A DNA stretch of 64,000 bases from positions 620,001 through 684,000 of the forward strand of contig NZ_JAGSYG010000001.1 of NCBI RefSeq assembly GCF_025685655.1, in the 5' to 3' direction. Below, one piece after another: positions 18,273 to 27,208 of this stretch. The notes under the pieces were generated by a model that did not search any database, was not told where the DNA came from, and saw only the letters and a program-made list of their open reading frames with translations. This stretch comes from Acidicapsa ligni. Lineage in GTDB: Bacteria > Acidobacteriota > Terriglobia > Terriglobales > Acidobacteriaceae. Every line of letters begins with the position of its first letter. Position 1 is the stretch's first letter. Both the position numbers and the translations under genes were made by a program.

Positions 18273-19241
18273 TTATCCCTGGACGGAAAGCGCAGATTGA
18301 ATGGAATATTGCACGTAGTAGCGATACAGGAGTTCATGGATCTGCTGGCATTGCTCGCGAATGGAGTGCAGGAATGCTCCGAGATCGCCGTTGAGAATTT
18401 CGCTGATGGTGGTGTAGCGCAGCATTGAATGCAATCGACCGGCTGTGGCCATCAGTTCGTCGGGTGGACGGCGTCCACCGTTCAATTGGATGGCCTCGAT
18501 AGCCTGGCGTACCCCGTCGATGGAATAGCGCAGGGCGTGAGGAAAATCGCGATTGAGGAGGAGGAATTCGAGAATGCGGTCGGCGGAAAGATCGGCGGTG
18601 TAGACCTGGCAATAGGCCTCAAAGGAGGTGCAACAGCGCAGGAGCCCAACCAGCTCAAGATATTGGTAGCCGGAGTGAGCCTGCTCCTGCAGGTCGAGCA
18701 AGCTCTCCTGGTAGACCTCAAGCAGAGTGGCGGTGGCGTAGGCACGCTCCAGATAGCGCCCGAGGCGGATGAACTGCCAGCCCTCGCCGTGAATCATGGT
18801 GGTATCGCTGACTCCCTTGAAGAGATGAATGCCATCGATGATGGAGGCCAGGAAGTCGTTCAGATTGGAGCCGTACTGGGCCTGCGCATGTGGCGAATGC
18901 ATCTGGTGATAGAGACGATTGAGCCTTTGCCATTGCTCGGTGCTGATTTCCTCGCGAACCTGGCGTGCGTTTTCCCGGGCGGCATCGAGACAGGTGGTCA
19001 CGGAGGCCGAGTTGGCGCCATCGAAGATGAGCATTCGCGTCATGGCGTCCATGTCGCCATTCCACTCCACGCCGGCTGGGTTGCCGAGTGAGGTCAGCAG
19101 GCGTTGCCAGCGGGTCTCGGCGGTGGTCTCAGAGGAGTCGAGGAGCAGGCTCATGGTGACATCGAGCTGGCGCACGGTGTTTTCGGCCCGCTCCAGGTAG
19201 CGGCTCATCCAATAAAGGCTGTCTGCAACACGTGAAAGCAT
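18273..19241 (-). CDS. Alpha-E domain protein
   Basis: 322 residues, almost entirely helical, starting MLSRVADSLYWMSRYLERAEN, the conserved opening of the alpha-E (DUF403) family; RYLERAYATATLLEVY near 195 repeats a similar helix. Alpha-E proteins have no proven activity. They are nearly always encoded between a permuted ATP-grasp protein and a transglutaminase, which is the arrangement here (46 bases to the ATP-grasp gene upstream). A scaffold or substrate carrier for the ligase is the usual inference. Confidence 0.9.
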   Translation of the reverse strand: MLSRVADSLYWMSRYLERAENTVRQLDVTMSLLLDSSETTAETRWQRLLTSLGNPAGVEWNGDMDAMTRMLIFDGANSASVTTCLDAARENARQVREEISTEQWQRLNRLYHQMHSPHAQAQYGSNLNDFLASIIDGIHLFKGVSDTTMIHGEGWQFIRLGRYLERAYATATLLEVYQESLLDLQEQAHSGYQYLELVGLLRCCTSFEAYCQVYTADLSADRILEFLLLNRDFPHALRYSIDGVRQAIEAIQLNGGRRPPDELMATAGRLHSMLRYTTISEILNGDLGAFLHSIREQCQQIHELLYRYYVQYSIQSALSVQG

Positions 19242-19287
19242 TCGGGTTTACTCCAATAGCTGTTCTTGCTTAAAAAACCCGCAAGGC

Positions 19288-20769
19288 TTATTCCAGAATC
19301 CAGGTATCTTTACTGCCGCCGCCCTGCGACGAATTCACGACCAGCGAGCCTTTTTCCAGGGCAACACGGGTCAGGCCGCCGGGCACGATGTTTACCTTGT
19401 CGCCAAAGAGGATGTAGGGTCGCAGGTCGACATGGCGCGGCTCCAATTGGCTGCCGAAGAGACAGGGTGCGCGAGAGAAATCCAGTGTGGGCTGGGCGAT
19501 GTAATTGCGCGGATTGGCCTCGATGGCGCGGGCAAACTCCTCGCGCTGGGCGGCCGTGGATTGCGGCCCGATCAACATGCCGTAGCCGCCGCTTTCGCCA
19601 ACGGCCTTGACGACCAGCTTGTCGAGATTCTGAAGGACATGCTGGCGTGAAGCCGGATCCGTCAGCAGGTAGGTCTTGACGTTGTTGAGGATGGGGTCTT
19701 CATCGAGGTAGTACTTGATGATGTCGGGGACATAGGCGTACATCGCCTTGTCATCGGCCAGGCCGGTGCCGAAGGCGTTGGTTACCGTGACGTTTCCGGC
19801 GCGGTAGGCGTTGAAGAGGCCAGCACAACCCAGCCCGGAGTCAGCGCGGAAGATGAGCGGATCGCTGAAGTCATCGTCCACACGGCGATAGATTACGTCC
19901 ACGCGCTTGAGTCCATCGGTGGTGCGCATGTAGACGATATTGTCGTGGGTGACGAGGTCGCGCCCTTCGACAAGCTCGATGCCCATCTGGCGGGCGAGAT
20001 AGGTGTGCTCGAAGTAGGCGGAGTTATACACGCCGGGGGTGAGCAGGACGATATTGGGTTCGGGACGACCTTCGGGTGCGAGCGAGCGCAAGGTGTTCAG
20101 CAGCAGTTGCGGATAATGCTCGATGGGGCGCACGCCGTAACTATGAAAGAGCTTGGGAAAGGTGCGCTTCATGACGCGCCGGTTGGTGAGCATATAGCTC
20201 ACGCCGGAGGGGACGCGCAGGTTGTCTTCCAGCACGACGAACTCGCCGGTGCGCAGGCGCAGCAGATCGGAGCCGACGACCGCTATATAGACATTGCGCG
20301 GAACCTGGAGGCCGCACATCTGGCGGCGGTAATGCTTGCAGCTATAAACGATGTCGCGGGGGATGACTTTGTCTGCGAGGATTTTGGCCTCACCGTAGAT
20401 GTCACGCAGAAAGTGATTGAGCGCGGTGATGCGTTGGGTGAGGCCGCGTTCGATTCGCTCCCACTCGTTGCCGGAGATGAGGCGGGGCAACAGGTCATAG
20501 GGGAAGATGCGTTCGGTGCCTTCGTCCTGGCCGTAGACGGTGAATGTGATGCCCTGGGTCAGGAAGGAGAGATCGGCGGATTGCTTGCGGCGCATCAGTT
20601 CGTCGTGGGGCAGGCTGGCGAGGACTTCGACGAGCGCCTGGTAGTGAGGGCGAATGCCTCCATCGGGCGTGCGCATCTCGTCAAAGGCTCCGTCGATCAG
20701 GTAGTCGCGGAAGAGCTTCTCGATTGCATCGGGCTTGCTTGCGTGTTCGGCAGGCTGGCTAGCACTCAT
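19288..20769 (-). CDS. Circularly permuted type-2 ATP-grasp protein
   Basis: 493 residues. Family landmarks: [20 protein letters not shown] (73-92), [17 protein letters not shown] (181-197), [12 protein letters not shown] (293-304), [16 protein letters not shown] (387-402) and [11 protein letters not shown] (446-456). These fit the permuted ATP-grasp (DUF404/DUF407) group, which should activate a carboxylate with ATP and join it to an amine. The substrate is not known. It is the first gene of a three-gene minus operon with alpha-E and transglutaminase-like proteins, suggesting that ligation and hydrolysis of the same amide bond are coordinated. Confidence 0.9.
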   Translation of the reverse strand: MSASQPAEHASKPDAIEKLFRDYLIDGAFDEMRTPDGGIRPHYQALVEVLASLPHDELMRRKQSADLSFLTQGITFTVYGQDEGTERIFPYDLLPRLISGNEWERIERGLTQRITALNHFLRDIYGEAKILADKVIPRDIVYSCKHYRRQMCGLQVPRNVYIAVVGSDLLRLRTGEFVVLEDNLRVPSGVSYMLTNRRVMKRTFPKLFHSYGVRPIEHYPQLLLNTLRSLAPEGRPEPNIVLLTPGVYNSAYFEHTYLARQMGIELVEGRDLVTHDNIVYMRTTDGLKRVDVIYRRVDDDFSDPLIFRADSGLGCAGLFNAYRAGNVTVTNAFGTGLADDKAMYAYVPDIIKYYLDEDPILNNVKTYLLTDPASRQHVLQNLDKLVVKAVGESGGYGMLIGPQSTAAQREEFARAIEANPRNYIAQPTLDFSRAPCLFGSQLEPRHVDLRPYILFGDKVNIVPGGLTRVALEKGSLVVNSSQGGGSKDTWILE

Positions 20770-20899
20770 GTGTGATGACTGGTCCTTTTGATTAAATTAA
20801 GGAGAAATCCGCATCACGGTTCCAACTAGAGTACACCGAGTGAAGGAAAATGCCAGCCGGGCAAAATGGGAACGAAAGATGAGTTGCGTTGCTTGTGAT

Positions 20900-21754
20900 T
20901 TATGACACGCCGTATTTTTTGAACTGCTCCGCGATCTTTGGGTCTATTTTTTGGGCTGCGTGGATGTCGGCTTCGGAGCCCTGGACGTCGTTTTTGGCGC
21001 GCCTTGCGAGGCCGCGTCCGTAGAGCCACGCCGCATCGTTTGTGCTCTGGGCGATTGCGGCGTCGTAGTCGGCGATGGCCAGGTCGTACTTTTTCATCTT
21101 GAGGTAAGTGAAGGCGCGGCTATCGAGAGTTGCTCCCACTCCTGGCTTGAGTTGCAGGGATTGATCGCAATCGGCCAGCGCGTCTTTGAGTTGCCCTGCG
21201 ATAGCACGGTAATAACAGCGATTGTTCCAGGCAACGGCGTTTTTAGGTTGGAGCTTGATGACCTGGCTGAAGTTCTCAATGGCGTGCGGATAGTCGCCTT
21301 TGAGGTTATAGGCCTCCCCGCGATTGAACCAGGCAAGTGCGAACTCCGGGAATATCTTTATGGCCTGGTTGTAGTCGGTCATGGCTTGATCGAGGTCGCC
21401 TTTGCGCTGATAAACAAAGCCTCGGTTGTTATAGGCCATAGCCTCTTTGGGGTTTTGCAGGATGACCTGGGTGTCGTCCTGAATAGCGCGATCAAAGTCG
21501 CCCTTGCGCTCATAGGCCACTGCTCGCCGATAGTATGCGGTGAGCCGGAAGTCTTTTCCTGCATCCCCGGCCTGGAGAATCGTAGAGCAGCCGCGGATGC
21601 TGATGTCGGGATCGGCGCTGTTGCATTGGTGGACGCTTTCCTGCAAGGTCATGGACTGGAAGATTTCGAATGCGCCGTAGCCTCCTCCGCCTATACCAAT
21701 GAGGCAGAAGATGGCGACGACTACGATGCCGACTATTTTCCAGTTCATGGCCAA
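20900..21754 (-). CDS. TPR-repeat protein with N-terminal membrane anchor
   Basis: 284 residues. One hydrophobic segment (about 5-28, WKIVGIVVVAIFCLIGIGGG) is followed by at least five tetratricopeptide repeats from ~65 on, each of the form AYNNRGFVYQRKGDLDQAMTDYNQAI. TPRs bind proteins, so this is likely a periplasmic or membrane adaptor. There is no catalytic motif. Single gene, 130 bases from the ATP-grasp operon and divergent from the acyltransferase. Function unknown. Confidence 0.8.
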   Translation of the reverse strand: MAMNWKIVGIVVVAIFCLIGIGGGGYGAFEIFQSMTLQESVHQCNSADPDISIRGCSTILQAGDAGKDFRLTAYYRRAVAYERKGDFDRAIQDDTQVILQNPKEAMAYNNRGFVYQRKGDLDQAMTDYNQAIKIFPEFALAWFNRGEAYNLKGDYPHAIENFSQVIKLQPKNAVAWNNRCYYRAIAGQLKDALADCDQSLQLKPGVGATLDSRAFTYLKMKKYDLAIADYDAAIAQSTNDAAWLYGRGLARRAKNDVQGSEADIHAAQKIDPKIAEQFKKYGVS

Positions 21755-22037
21755 CCCCAGCGAGACTGATTTTCAAAAAGGATATCAGCCACGCAGGGCT
21801 GCAAAAGAGTTGTCAGCCGGAATTCAAAACGGTACGCAAGAGATTTGCTGATTCAAGCTGCGTTATCTGTGCCGGATCGGACATCGGGCCAAATTTTGTC
21901 AGGCTATAATCTGAATTCAATTTCCGCCGAAACGCGGAAATACGGGCTATTCGGGTATGCCCATTCATCCATCAATCCATTGATTCCGATTATTCCAGCG
22001 GATTCTTGAATCGCATTTTTTGAAGGCTAATTCAATC

Positions 22038-22041
22038 GAGG
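22038..22041 (+). promoter_or_regulatory. Ribosome-binding site supporting a TTG start
   Basis: GAGG seven bases before TTG 22049. No ATG or GTG in frame gives as complete an N-terminus for the acyltransferase. Confidence 0.55.
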
Positions 22042-22048
22042 ATCTCAC

Positions 22049-23179
22049 TTGGAAAACAAAATCTCGCGGTTTGATCAACCGCCTCGTCATATTCTGGCGC
22101 TCGATGGTGTTCGTGGTTTTGCCGCAGCAAGTGTGTTCATTTTCCATTATGGAGGAGGGGCAAAATCTTCGATTCTACCTATACGGATCCTCGGTTCCAT
22201 CATTCATTTCGGATGGGCTGGGGTTAGCCTTTTCTTTGTTCTATCTGGATTTCTCATCAGCGGGATTCTTTGGGATTCATTTCAACGGCCAAATTGGTGG
22301 AGACGTTTTTATGCTCGAAGGTCTCTGCGAATTTTTCCGTTGTATTACCTGGCGATACTGATCACGGCCATCACGGGGCTGGTTTTGGGGGCGTCTCTCA
22401 AGGATCTCAGCACCATTTGGGTTCCAGCGCTCTATCTCGGCAATGTTCCGTTTGTTACATCGCACTTTACTTATGCGCCGCCAGGCATACACCTGGAGCA
22501 TTTCTGGAGCCTTGCGGTTGAAGAGCAGTTTTATCTGATCTGGCCGTTCCTGCTGGCTCTTTTCGCTTCACATCGTCTTCGAGCCAAAAAGTTGATCCTG
22601 ATATTGTGGACGCTTTCCCTGGTGTTTCGCCTGTCGGTAATCGGTCTGCCCCATGATGACAGTTGGCAGACTGGATTTATCTTTGGCCGCGCAGGAGAGC
22701 TGTTGGCGGGGGCATATCTGGCAATGGTGGTTCGCGGGGAGTCACTGGAACGGGAGCAGCTCTTTCGCTGGTCGCCGATGATTACGTGCTGCTCTTTGGT
22801 GGTACTGGTTCTGATCTGCATCTATTCGGGCGGCCCGGAGCTTGGCGCTCCCTTGATGGCAACGGTCGGGTTAGCTGCCTGCAGCACATTTTTTGCGGGA
22901 ATAGTTGGGTGGGCTTTAAGGCCGGGGTTGTGTCAATCTTTCTTCCAGGCGCCGTTTCTTAGGTGGTTGGGCAAGATCAGTTACGGGATCTATATCTATC
23001 ATCTCTTATTTCGTACTGGCTACATCTGGGTTGCAGATCGCATTGGAGGGGGACTTGGATACAACGCGCGGGCGATATTGCAGTTTGTAGTCGCTGCTAT
23101 AGCTACTCTGGCGATTGCATCGCTTTCCTTCTATACCTTCGAGAGCTTCTTTCTTCGCTCAAAGGATCGGCTCACTTGA
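22049..23179 (+). CDS. Acyltransferase-3 family membrane protein (OafA/YrhL-like)
   Basis: 376 residues with about ten membrane helices. Conserved marks: ILALDGVRGFAAASVFIFHYGG (R and the catalytic-region H) at 15-36 and GVSLFFVLSGFLISG near 58. These inner-membrane proteins O-acylate surface sugars, peptidoglycan or secreted metabolites. The start is TTG 22049 with GAGG upstream. A TATAAT hexamer at 21905-21910 could be part of its promoter, but no matching -35 is seen. No sugar-polymer genes are nearby, so the acceptor is unknown. It ends against glnA with a shared terminator between them. Confidence 0.88.
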   Translation: MENKISRFDQPPRHILALDGVRGFAAASVFIFHYGGGAKSSILPIRILGSIIHFGWAGVSLFFVLSGFLISGILWDSFQRPNWWRRFYARRSLRIFPLYYLAILITAITGLVLGASLKDLSTIWVPALYLGNVPFVTSHFTYAPPGIHLEHFWSLAVEEQFYLIWPFLLALFASHRLRAKKLILILWTLSLVFRLSVIGLPHDDSWQTGFIFGRAGELLAGAYLAMVVRGESLEREQLFRWSPMITCCSLVVLVLICIYSGGPELGAPLMATVGLAACSTFFAGIVGWALRPGLCQSFFQAPFLRWLGKISYGIYIYHLLFRTGYIWVADRIGGGLGYNARAILQFVVAAIATLAIASLSFYTFESFFLRSKDRLT

Positions 23180-23265
23180 TTGGTTCGTGAGCCGGTCTTT
23201 GGTTTGGTCGATTTGCAGAACGGGCGAAGAAGCGTGACGATCCTGCCAGGGTTTGTATAACAAAA

Positions 23266-23295
23266 CGGCACACCCCGAAGGATGTGCCGCTTTTT
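23266..23295. terminator. Bidirectional terminator between acyltransferase and glnA
   Basis: CGGCACA (23266-23272) pairs with TGTGCCG (23283-23289). On the plus strand it is followed by CTTTTTG, on the minus strand by TTTTG. It sits between two convergent stop codons. Confidence 0.8.
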
Positions 23296-23345
23296 GTTTC
23301 AAGTTCAAACTACGGCCAGATTGACTCTGCCTTGATGGCAGATCG

Positions 23346-24776
23346 TTAGAACTGCGACCAGAGGGCCTGGTTGTAGACCTCGTGGTGGTATTGCACTTCG
23401 GAGCCTTTGACAAAGGTGCCGAGTGCGCGTGGCGAACGATCTGCTGCGGCGCGCTTCAGGTCTGCAAAACGGCTTTGAACGTCTGCGCCGAGAATCTTGC
23501 CAATCCACTCGGAGCCACTGAAATCGTCAATGGCGGAGTAGATGTTGTCGGGCAGGTAGCGCTGTGCCTGGCGAAGATTGTCAATGCTGCCGATGGAGCC
23601 GTCGAGGCCGGTCTTGAAGAGCGAGTAGAGGACCAGATATGGATTTGCGTCTGGGCCTACGGAGCGCACTTCGACGCGCATGGATTTGGAGTTGCCGATG
23701 GGAACGCGAATCATGGAGCCGCGATCCGTGGCAGAAGCCTTGATCTGATTTGGTGCTTCAAAGTGGGGATCGAGGCGGCGATAGGCGTTGACGCTGGGGT
23801 TGAGGATCAGGCAAACGTCGAGCGCATGGGTCAGGACGCGATCGATAAAGTCCCAGCCAAAGCCAGAGAGCTGTTCCTGGCCATTGGCGTCCCAGAAGAG
23901 ATTGGTCTTGTCCTTGGTGATGGACATATTGGTGTGCATGCCGCTGCCGTTTACGCCAACGACGGGCTTCGGCAGGAAGCTGGCGGTGTAGCCCATGTTA
24001 TTGGCTACCTGGCGGCAGAGCAGCTTGTAGAGCTGGATCTGATCGGCGGCTGCCACAACTTCGCCATAGGTATAGTTGATTTCGAATTGGCTTGGCGCGA
24101 CTTCCGGGTGATCCTTTTCGTTTTGGAAGCCCATGGCGCGCTGTACTTCGGCAGCGGTGTCGATGAACTTGCGCAGAGGATCGAGCGGGAGCGAGTGATA
24201 GTATCCGCCGGTGTTGACGAATTCGAAACGGCCCGTTTCGTTGAATCGCCGCTCGGCATCTGTACCGGCGAAGAGGAAGCCCTCGATCTCATTGGCTGCG
24301 TTGACGGTGTAGCCTTTTTCCGCATAGAGAGTGTCGGAGTAGTGCTTGAGCACGCCGCGCAGGTCGCCGGAGTAGGCTGTGCCGTCCTTGGCGATCACTG
24401 TGCCGAAAACCAGAACCTTACCGGTGCCGAAGACATCCGCGGGCACCCAGTAAAAGGCGCTCCAATCAATGCCGAGGCGCAGATCGCTCTCCTTTTGAGC
24501 GGTAAAGCCACGGATCGAGGAGCCGTCGAAGGTGAGGTTGTCGTAGCTGGAAATCAGAAACTTCTTGTCATAATCCAGTAGGTGCAGGCGCCCTTCGAGG
24601 TCGCTGAAGAGCACGGTGACGGCCTTGATGCGTTTCTCGTCGGTGAGATATTTAAGCCGTTCTTCGCGGATTTTATCGGCGTTGACGCGGTTGAGGCGGT
24701 CCTGCTTGGCCTTGAGATTCAGCTCTTCCAACTCGTCGTAGCTGAGTGCAAGAAAATTGCGGTAATTGTCAGACAC
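23346..24776 (-). CDS. glnA: Glutamine synthetase
   Basis: 476 residues from GTG 24776 (AGAGGAG six bases upstream). It makes glutamine from glutamate, ammonia and ATP in the cytoplasm. Seen: beta-grasp region DGSSIRGFTAQKESDLRL (~83-100), metal/ATP region NAANEIEGFLF, GVNGSGMHTNMSITKD, and NPSVNAYRRLDPHFEAPNQIK. Length fits type I. The GSI-beta adenylylation site (Tyr within a LYDLPPEE-like motif) is not seen near the C-terminus; the matching region reads RYLPDNIYSAIDDF. Covalent control by GlnE is therefore doubtful. Not linked to glnB or ntr genes here. Enzyme call high; whether it is the main housekeeping copy cannot be told. Confidence 0.88.
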   Translation of the reverse strand: MSDNYRNFLALSYDELEELNLKAKQDRLNRVNADKIREERLKYLTDEKRIKAVTVLFSDLEGRLHLLDYDKKFLISSYDNLTFDGSSIRGFTAQKESDLRLGIDWSAFYWVPADVFGTGKVLVFGTVIAKDGTAYSGDLRGVLKHYSDTLYAEKGYTVNAANEIEGFLFAGTDAERRFNETGRFEFVNTGGYYHSLPLDPLRKFIDTAAEVQRAMGFQNEKDHPEVAPSQFEINYTYGEVVAAADQIQLYKLLCRQVANNMGYTASFLPKPVVGVNGSGMHTNMSITKDKTNLFWDANGQEQLSGFGWDFIDRVLTHALDVCLILNPSVNAYRRLDPHFEAPNQIKASATDRGSMIRVPIGNSKSMRVEVRSVGPDANPYLVLYSLFKTGLDGSIGSIDNLRQAQRYLPDNIYSAIDDFSGSEWIGKILGADVQSRFADLKRAAADRSPRALGTFVKGSEVQYHHEVYNQALWSQF

Positions 24777-24782
24777 GTGGTT

Positions 24783-24789
24783 CTCCTCT
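24783..24789 (-). promoter_or_regulatory. Strong ribosome-binding site for the GTG start of glnA
   Basis: AGAGGAG, six-base spacer, GTG at 24776. It excludes the in-frame start 36 bases further upstream. Confidence 0.75.
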
Positions 24790-25036
24790 GGCGATTTCAA
24801 TATACACAGCAACGCAAGTGCGAGCGTGGGCTGCTCATGGATTGTGAATTTAGGTTAACTTGCCCTGCACCGGTGCGCATAAAGAAAATATATCAATAAA
24901 AAATATAGCGCAGGCGGAGGGCTGAAATTCCGCTGGTTCCTGCAGTCTGCGAGGCAGTCCGCCTGATAGCATCGGCTAAACGCCGTGTTCGACAGCTCTT
25001 CCCTTCGGCATTCCCTCAAGGAGATTTACCCTGCCC

Positions 25037-27004
25037 ATGTCTTTTCGCCTATTCCAATCAAATTTGAGGCCAATTCCGGCCATTTTTTCTGTTGCCGCGC
25101 TTGTTTTGCCCCTTGGCCTGGCTGTAACCCCGGCTGCGGCGGAGTCGGCCAAGACGCCGATCCAGATCACGGCAGACCTTACAGACGCGTCGCGAAAGAT
25201 TTATCACGCTGAGGTTGAGCTGCCGGTAAAAGAAGGCGATGTTGTGCTGACGACTCCAAAGTGGATTCCCGGCAACCATCGTCCGACGGGCCCGGTAGAC
25301 GACATTACCGGCGTGGTTTTTACCGCGAACGGCAAGACCCTGACATGGCGGCGTGATGACTCTGACCTCTACCAGTTCCACGTTACGGTGCCAAAGGGCG
25401 TGACGATGTTGCACGCGCACCTGGACTGCATTGCAACCGAACGCATCTCGCAGAAGATGGCGGTGCTGGAGTGGGAGAAGCTGCTGCTTTATCCGGCCAA
25501 TACTCCGGTACGCGATATTGCCATTCAGCCATCGCTGAAGGTTCCCAATGGCTGGGGTGTCGGTACGGCGCTGGCACCGGTTGCCGGCGGATCGTATCCG
25601 GTTCCGGCGGCTGGTGCGACGACGAAGTTTGAAGTGACGAATGTGGAGCAGCTTGAGGATTCGCCTATCATCACGGGCGAATATTTCCACGAATTCGCGC
25701 TGGCTCCGGAGGTTTCGCCGAAGCATTACATCGATGTTGTATCCGATGCGCCAGAAGACTCCAATCTGCGCCCCTCGGTACTGGCGGAGTTGAACAATCT
25801 CGTTCGTGAGGCCAGCACGGTCTATGCCTCGCACCACTATCGCGTCTACCACTTTCTACTGACGCTCTCGGATGTGGCTGGCGGCGAAGGGCTGGAGCAT
25901 GGGCAGTCCTCGGATAACGGCGTTGGCGAAAAGGGATTTGCCGATGATGCACATCAGTTAGCCGAGTCGGATCTGCTGGCGCACGAATTCACGCATAGCT
26001 GGAACGGAAAGTACCGCCGTCCATTCAACCTTTATCAGACGGATTTTAATGCGATAGAGCAGGGTTCGCTGCTGTGGGTTTACGAAGGCATGACGCAGTA
26101 CCTGGGCAATGTGCTGGCGGCACGCAGCGGGCTCAAGTCGCAGGCTCAGTATCGCGACATCCTGGCCATGTCGGCTGCCCAACTGGACTACAAGCCAGGT
26201 CGCGAATGGCGCACGACGGAAGATACGGCGATCGCGGCCAGCATTCTTCGCGGAGGCAATCCCGCGTGGTCCAACTGGAAGCGTGGGCAGGATTACTACC
26301 AGGAAGGCGAATTGCTCTGGCTGGATGCGGATACGCTGATTCGCAAGCAGACGGAGAACAAGAAGTCGCTGGATGATTTCCAGAAGATTTTCCTGGCCAA
26401 GGGCGGTGAGACCGGTCCAGATATCGTGACCTATAACCGCGAGGAATTGATCAAGGATCTGAACGAAGTTACGCCTTACGATTGGGCGAAGTTCCTGCAC
26501 GAACGCATCGACCTAATCAATCCACGCGCGGATCTGGACGGAATCGAGCGGGGCGGATATCGCCTGGTTTACCACGATAAGCCGAGCAAGTCGGAGCGTA
26601 CGATGGCTTCGGCTGGTGGACGTCGCGGCGGACTGAACGTCTGGTACTCGCTCGGCGTGCGTGTCTCTGGAGAAGGCATGATCAGTGACGTGCGCTGGAA
26701 TGGCCCCGCGGATAAAGCTCGTCTCGCGCCGGGCTATAAGATCATCGCTGTCAACGGAAACGTATTTTCAGGCGATGCGCTTAAGGCCGCAATCAAGGCC
26801 GCAAAAGGGACCAGCGCTCCAATTCAGTTGATTGTGCAGGCGGATACATTCGTGTCCTCATTCAACATCGACTATCACGATGGCGAGCGCTATCCAGTGC
26901 TGGAGCGGATCGATGGAACTCCCACGTATCTGGATGACATTACGGCACCCAGGACTACGCCAGAAAAGGCACCAGTGGAGAAGGATAAGAAGGACGATGA
27001 ATAG
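25037..27004 (+). CDS. M61 family metallopeptidase with PDZ domain
   Basis: 655 residues. Signal peptide (~1-36, ending PAAAES), M61 N-terminal beta domain, then a thermolysin-like catalytic domain with HEFTH (316-320) and the third zinc ligand Glu350 in WVYEGMTQYLG. The family motif GGEGLEH lies near 282-288. A PDZ domain follows (about 555-615: GVRVSGEGMISDV, GYKIIAVNGNVF). The C-terminus is Lys/Asp-rich. M61 glycyl-aminopeptidases trim peptides, here exported. AAGGAG lies 13 bases before the ATG. A strong terminator follows at 27055-27104. High confidence. Confidence 0.92.
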   Translation: MSFRLFQSNLRPIPAIFSVAALVLPLGLAVTPAAAESAKTPIQITADLTDASRKIYHAEVELPVKEGDVVLTTPKWIPGNHRPTGPVDDITGVVFTANGKTLTWRRDDSDLYQFHVTVPKGVTMLHAHLDCIATERISQKMAVLEWEKLLLYPANTPVRDIAIQPSLKVPNGWGVGTALAPVAGGSYPVPAAGATTKFEVTNVEQLEDSPIITGEYFHEFALAPEVSPKHYIDVVSDAPEDSNLRPSVLAELNNLVREASTVYASHHYRVYHFLLTLSDVAGGEGLEHGQSSDNGVGEKGFADDAHQLAESDLLAHEFTHSWNGKYRRPFNLYQTDFNAIEQGSLLWVYEGMTQYLGNVLAARSGLKSQAQYRDILAMSAAQLDYKPGREWRTTEDTAIAASILRGGNPAWSNWKRGQDYYQEGELLWLDADTLIRKQTENKKSLDDFQKIFLAKGGETGPDIVTYNREELIKDLNEVTPYDWAKFLHERIDLINPRADLDGIERGGYRLVYHDKPSKSERTMASAGGRRGGLNVWYSLGVRVSGEGMISDVRWNGPADKARLAPGYKIIAVNGNVFSGDALKAAIKAAKGTSAPIQLIVQADTFVSSFNIDYHDGERYPVLERIDGTPTYLDDITAPRTTPEKAPVEKDKKDDE

Positions 27005-27054
27005 CTCCGAATCCAACTTCAAAAATCTAATATCTAACAGGAAAATTTAACCAG

Positions 27055-27105
27055 AAGGGCGCGCATTGGTGGGCGAAGTTAGCCACCAATGCGCGCCCTT
27101 TTATT
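27055..27105 (+). terminator. Very strong terminator after the M61 peptidase
   Basis: AAGGGCGCGCATTGGTGG (27055-27072) and its exact complement (27083-27100) form an 18-bp stem around ten bases, followed by TTATT. The A-rich start on the other side makes it potentially bidirectional. Confidence 0.92.
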
Positions 27106-27208
27106 GGGTCGAATCAGAGCTAAATCCTATTCCTATTTGCCTGAACGAGATTTCTGCGGGGATGTGAGACACTTTCTCTCTGCATGACAGGGCGTGGAGA
27201 TCTGTCGC

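Noticed and set aside
21905..21910. TATAAT as a defined promoter for the acyltransferase gene
   Set aside because: No acceptable -35 hexamer at 16-18 bases and it is ~140 bases from the start codon; mentioned only as a possibility.
23382..24581. 399-codon plus-strand frame opposite glnA
   Set aside because: Mirror of conserved glutamine synthetase codons; no ribosome site and no recognisable protein.
24867..24876. GCACCGGTGC as an NtrC site
   Set aside because: NtrC half-sites need a longer spacer between GCAC and GTGC, and no sigma-54 -24/-12 pair is visible nearby; left only as a palindrome.
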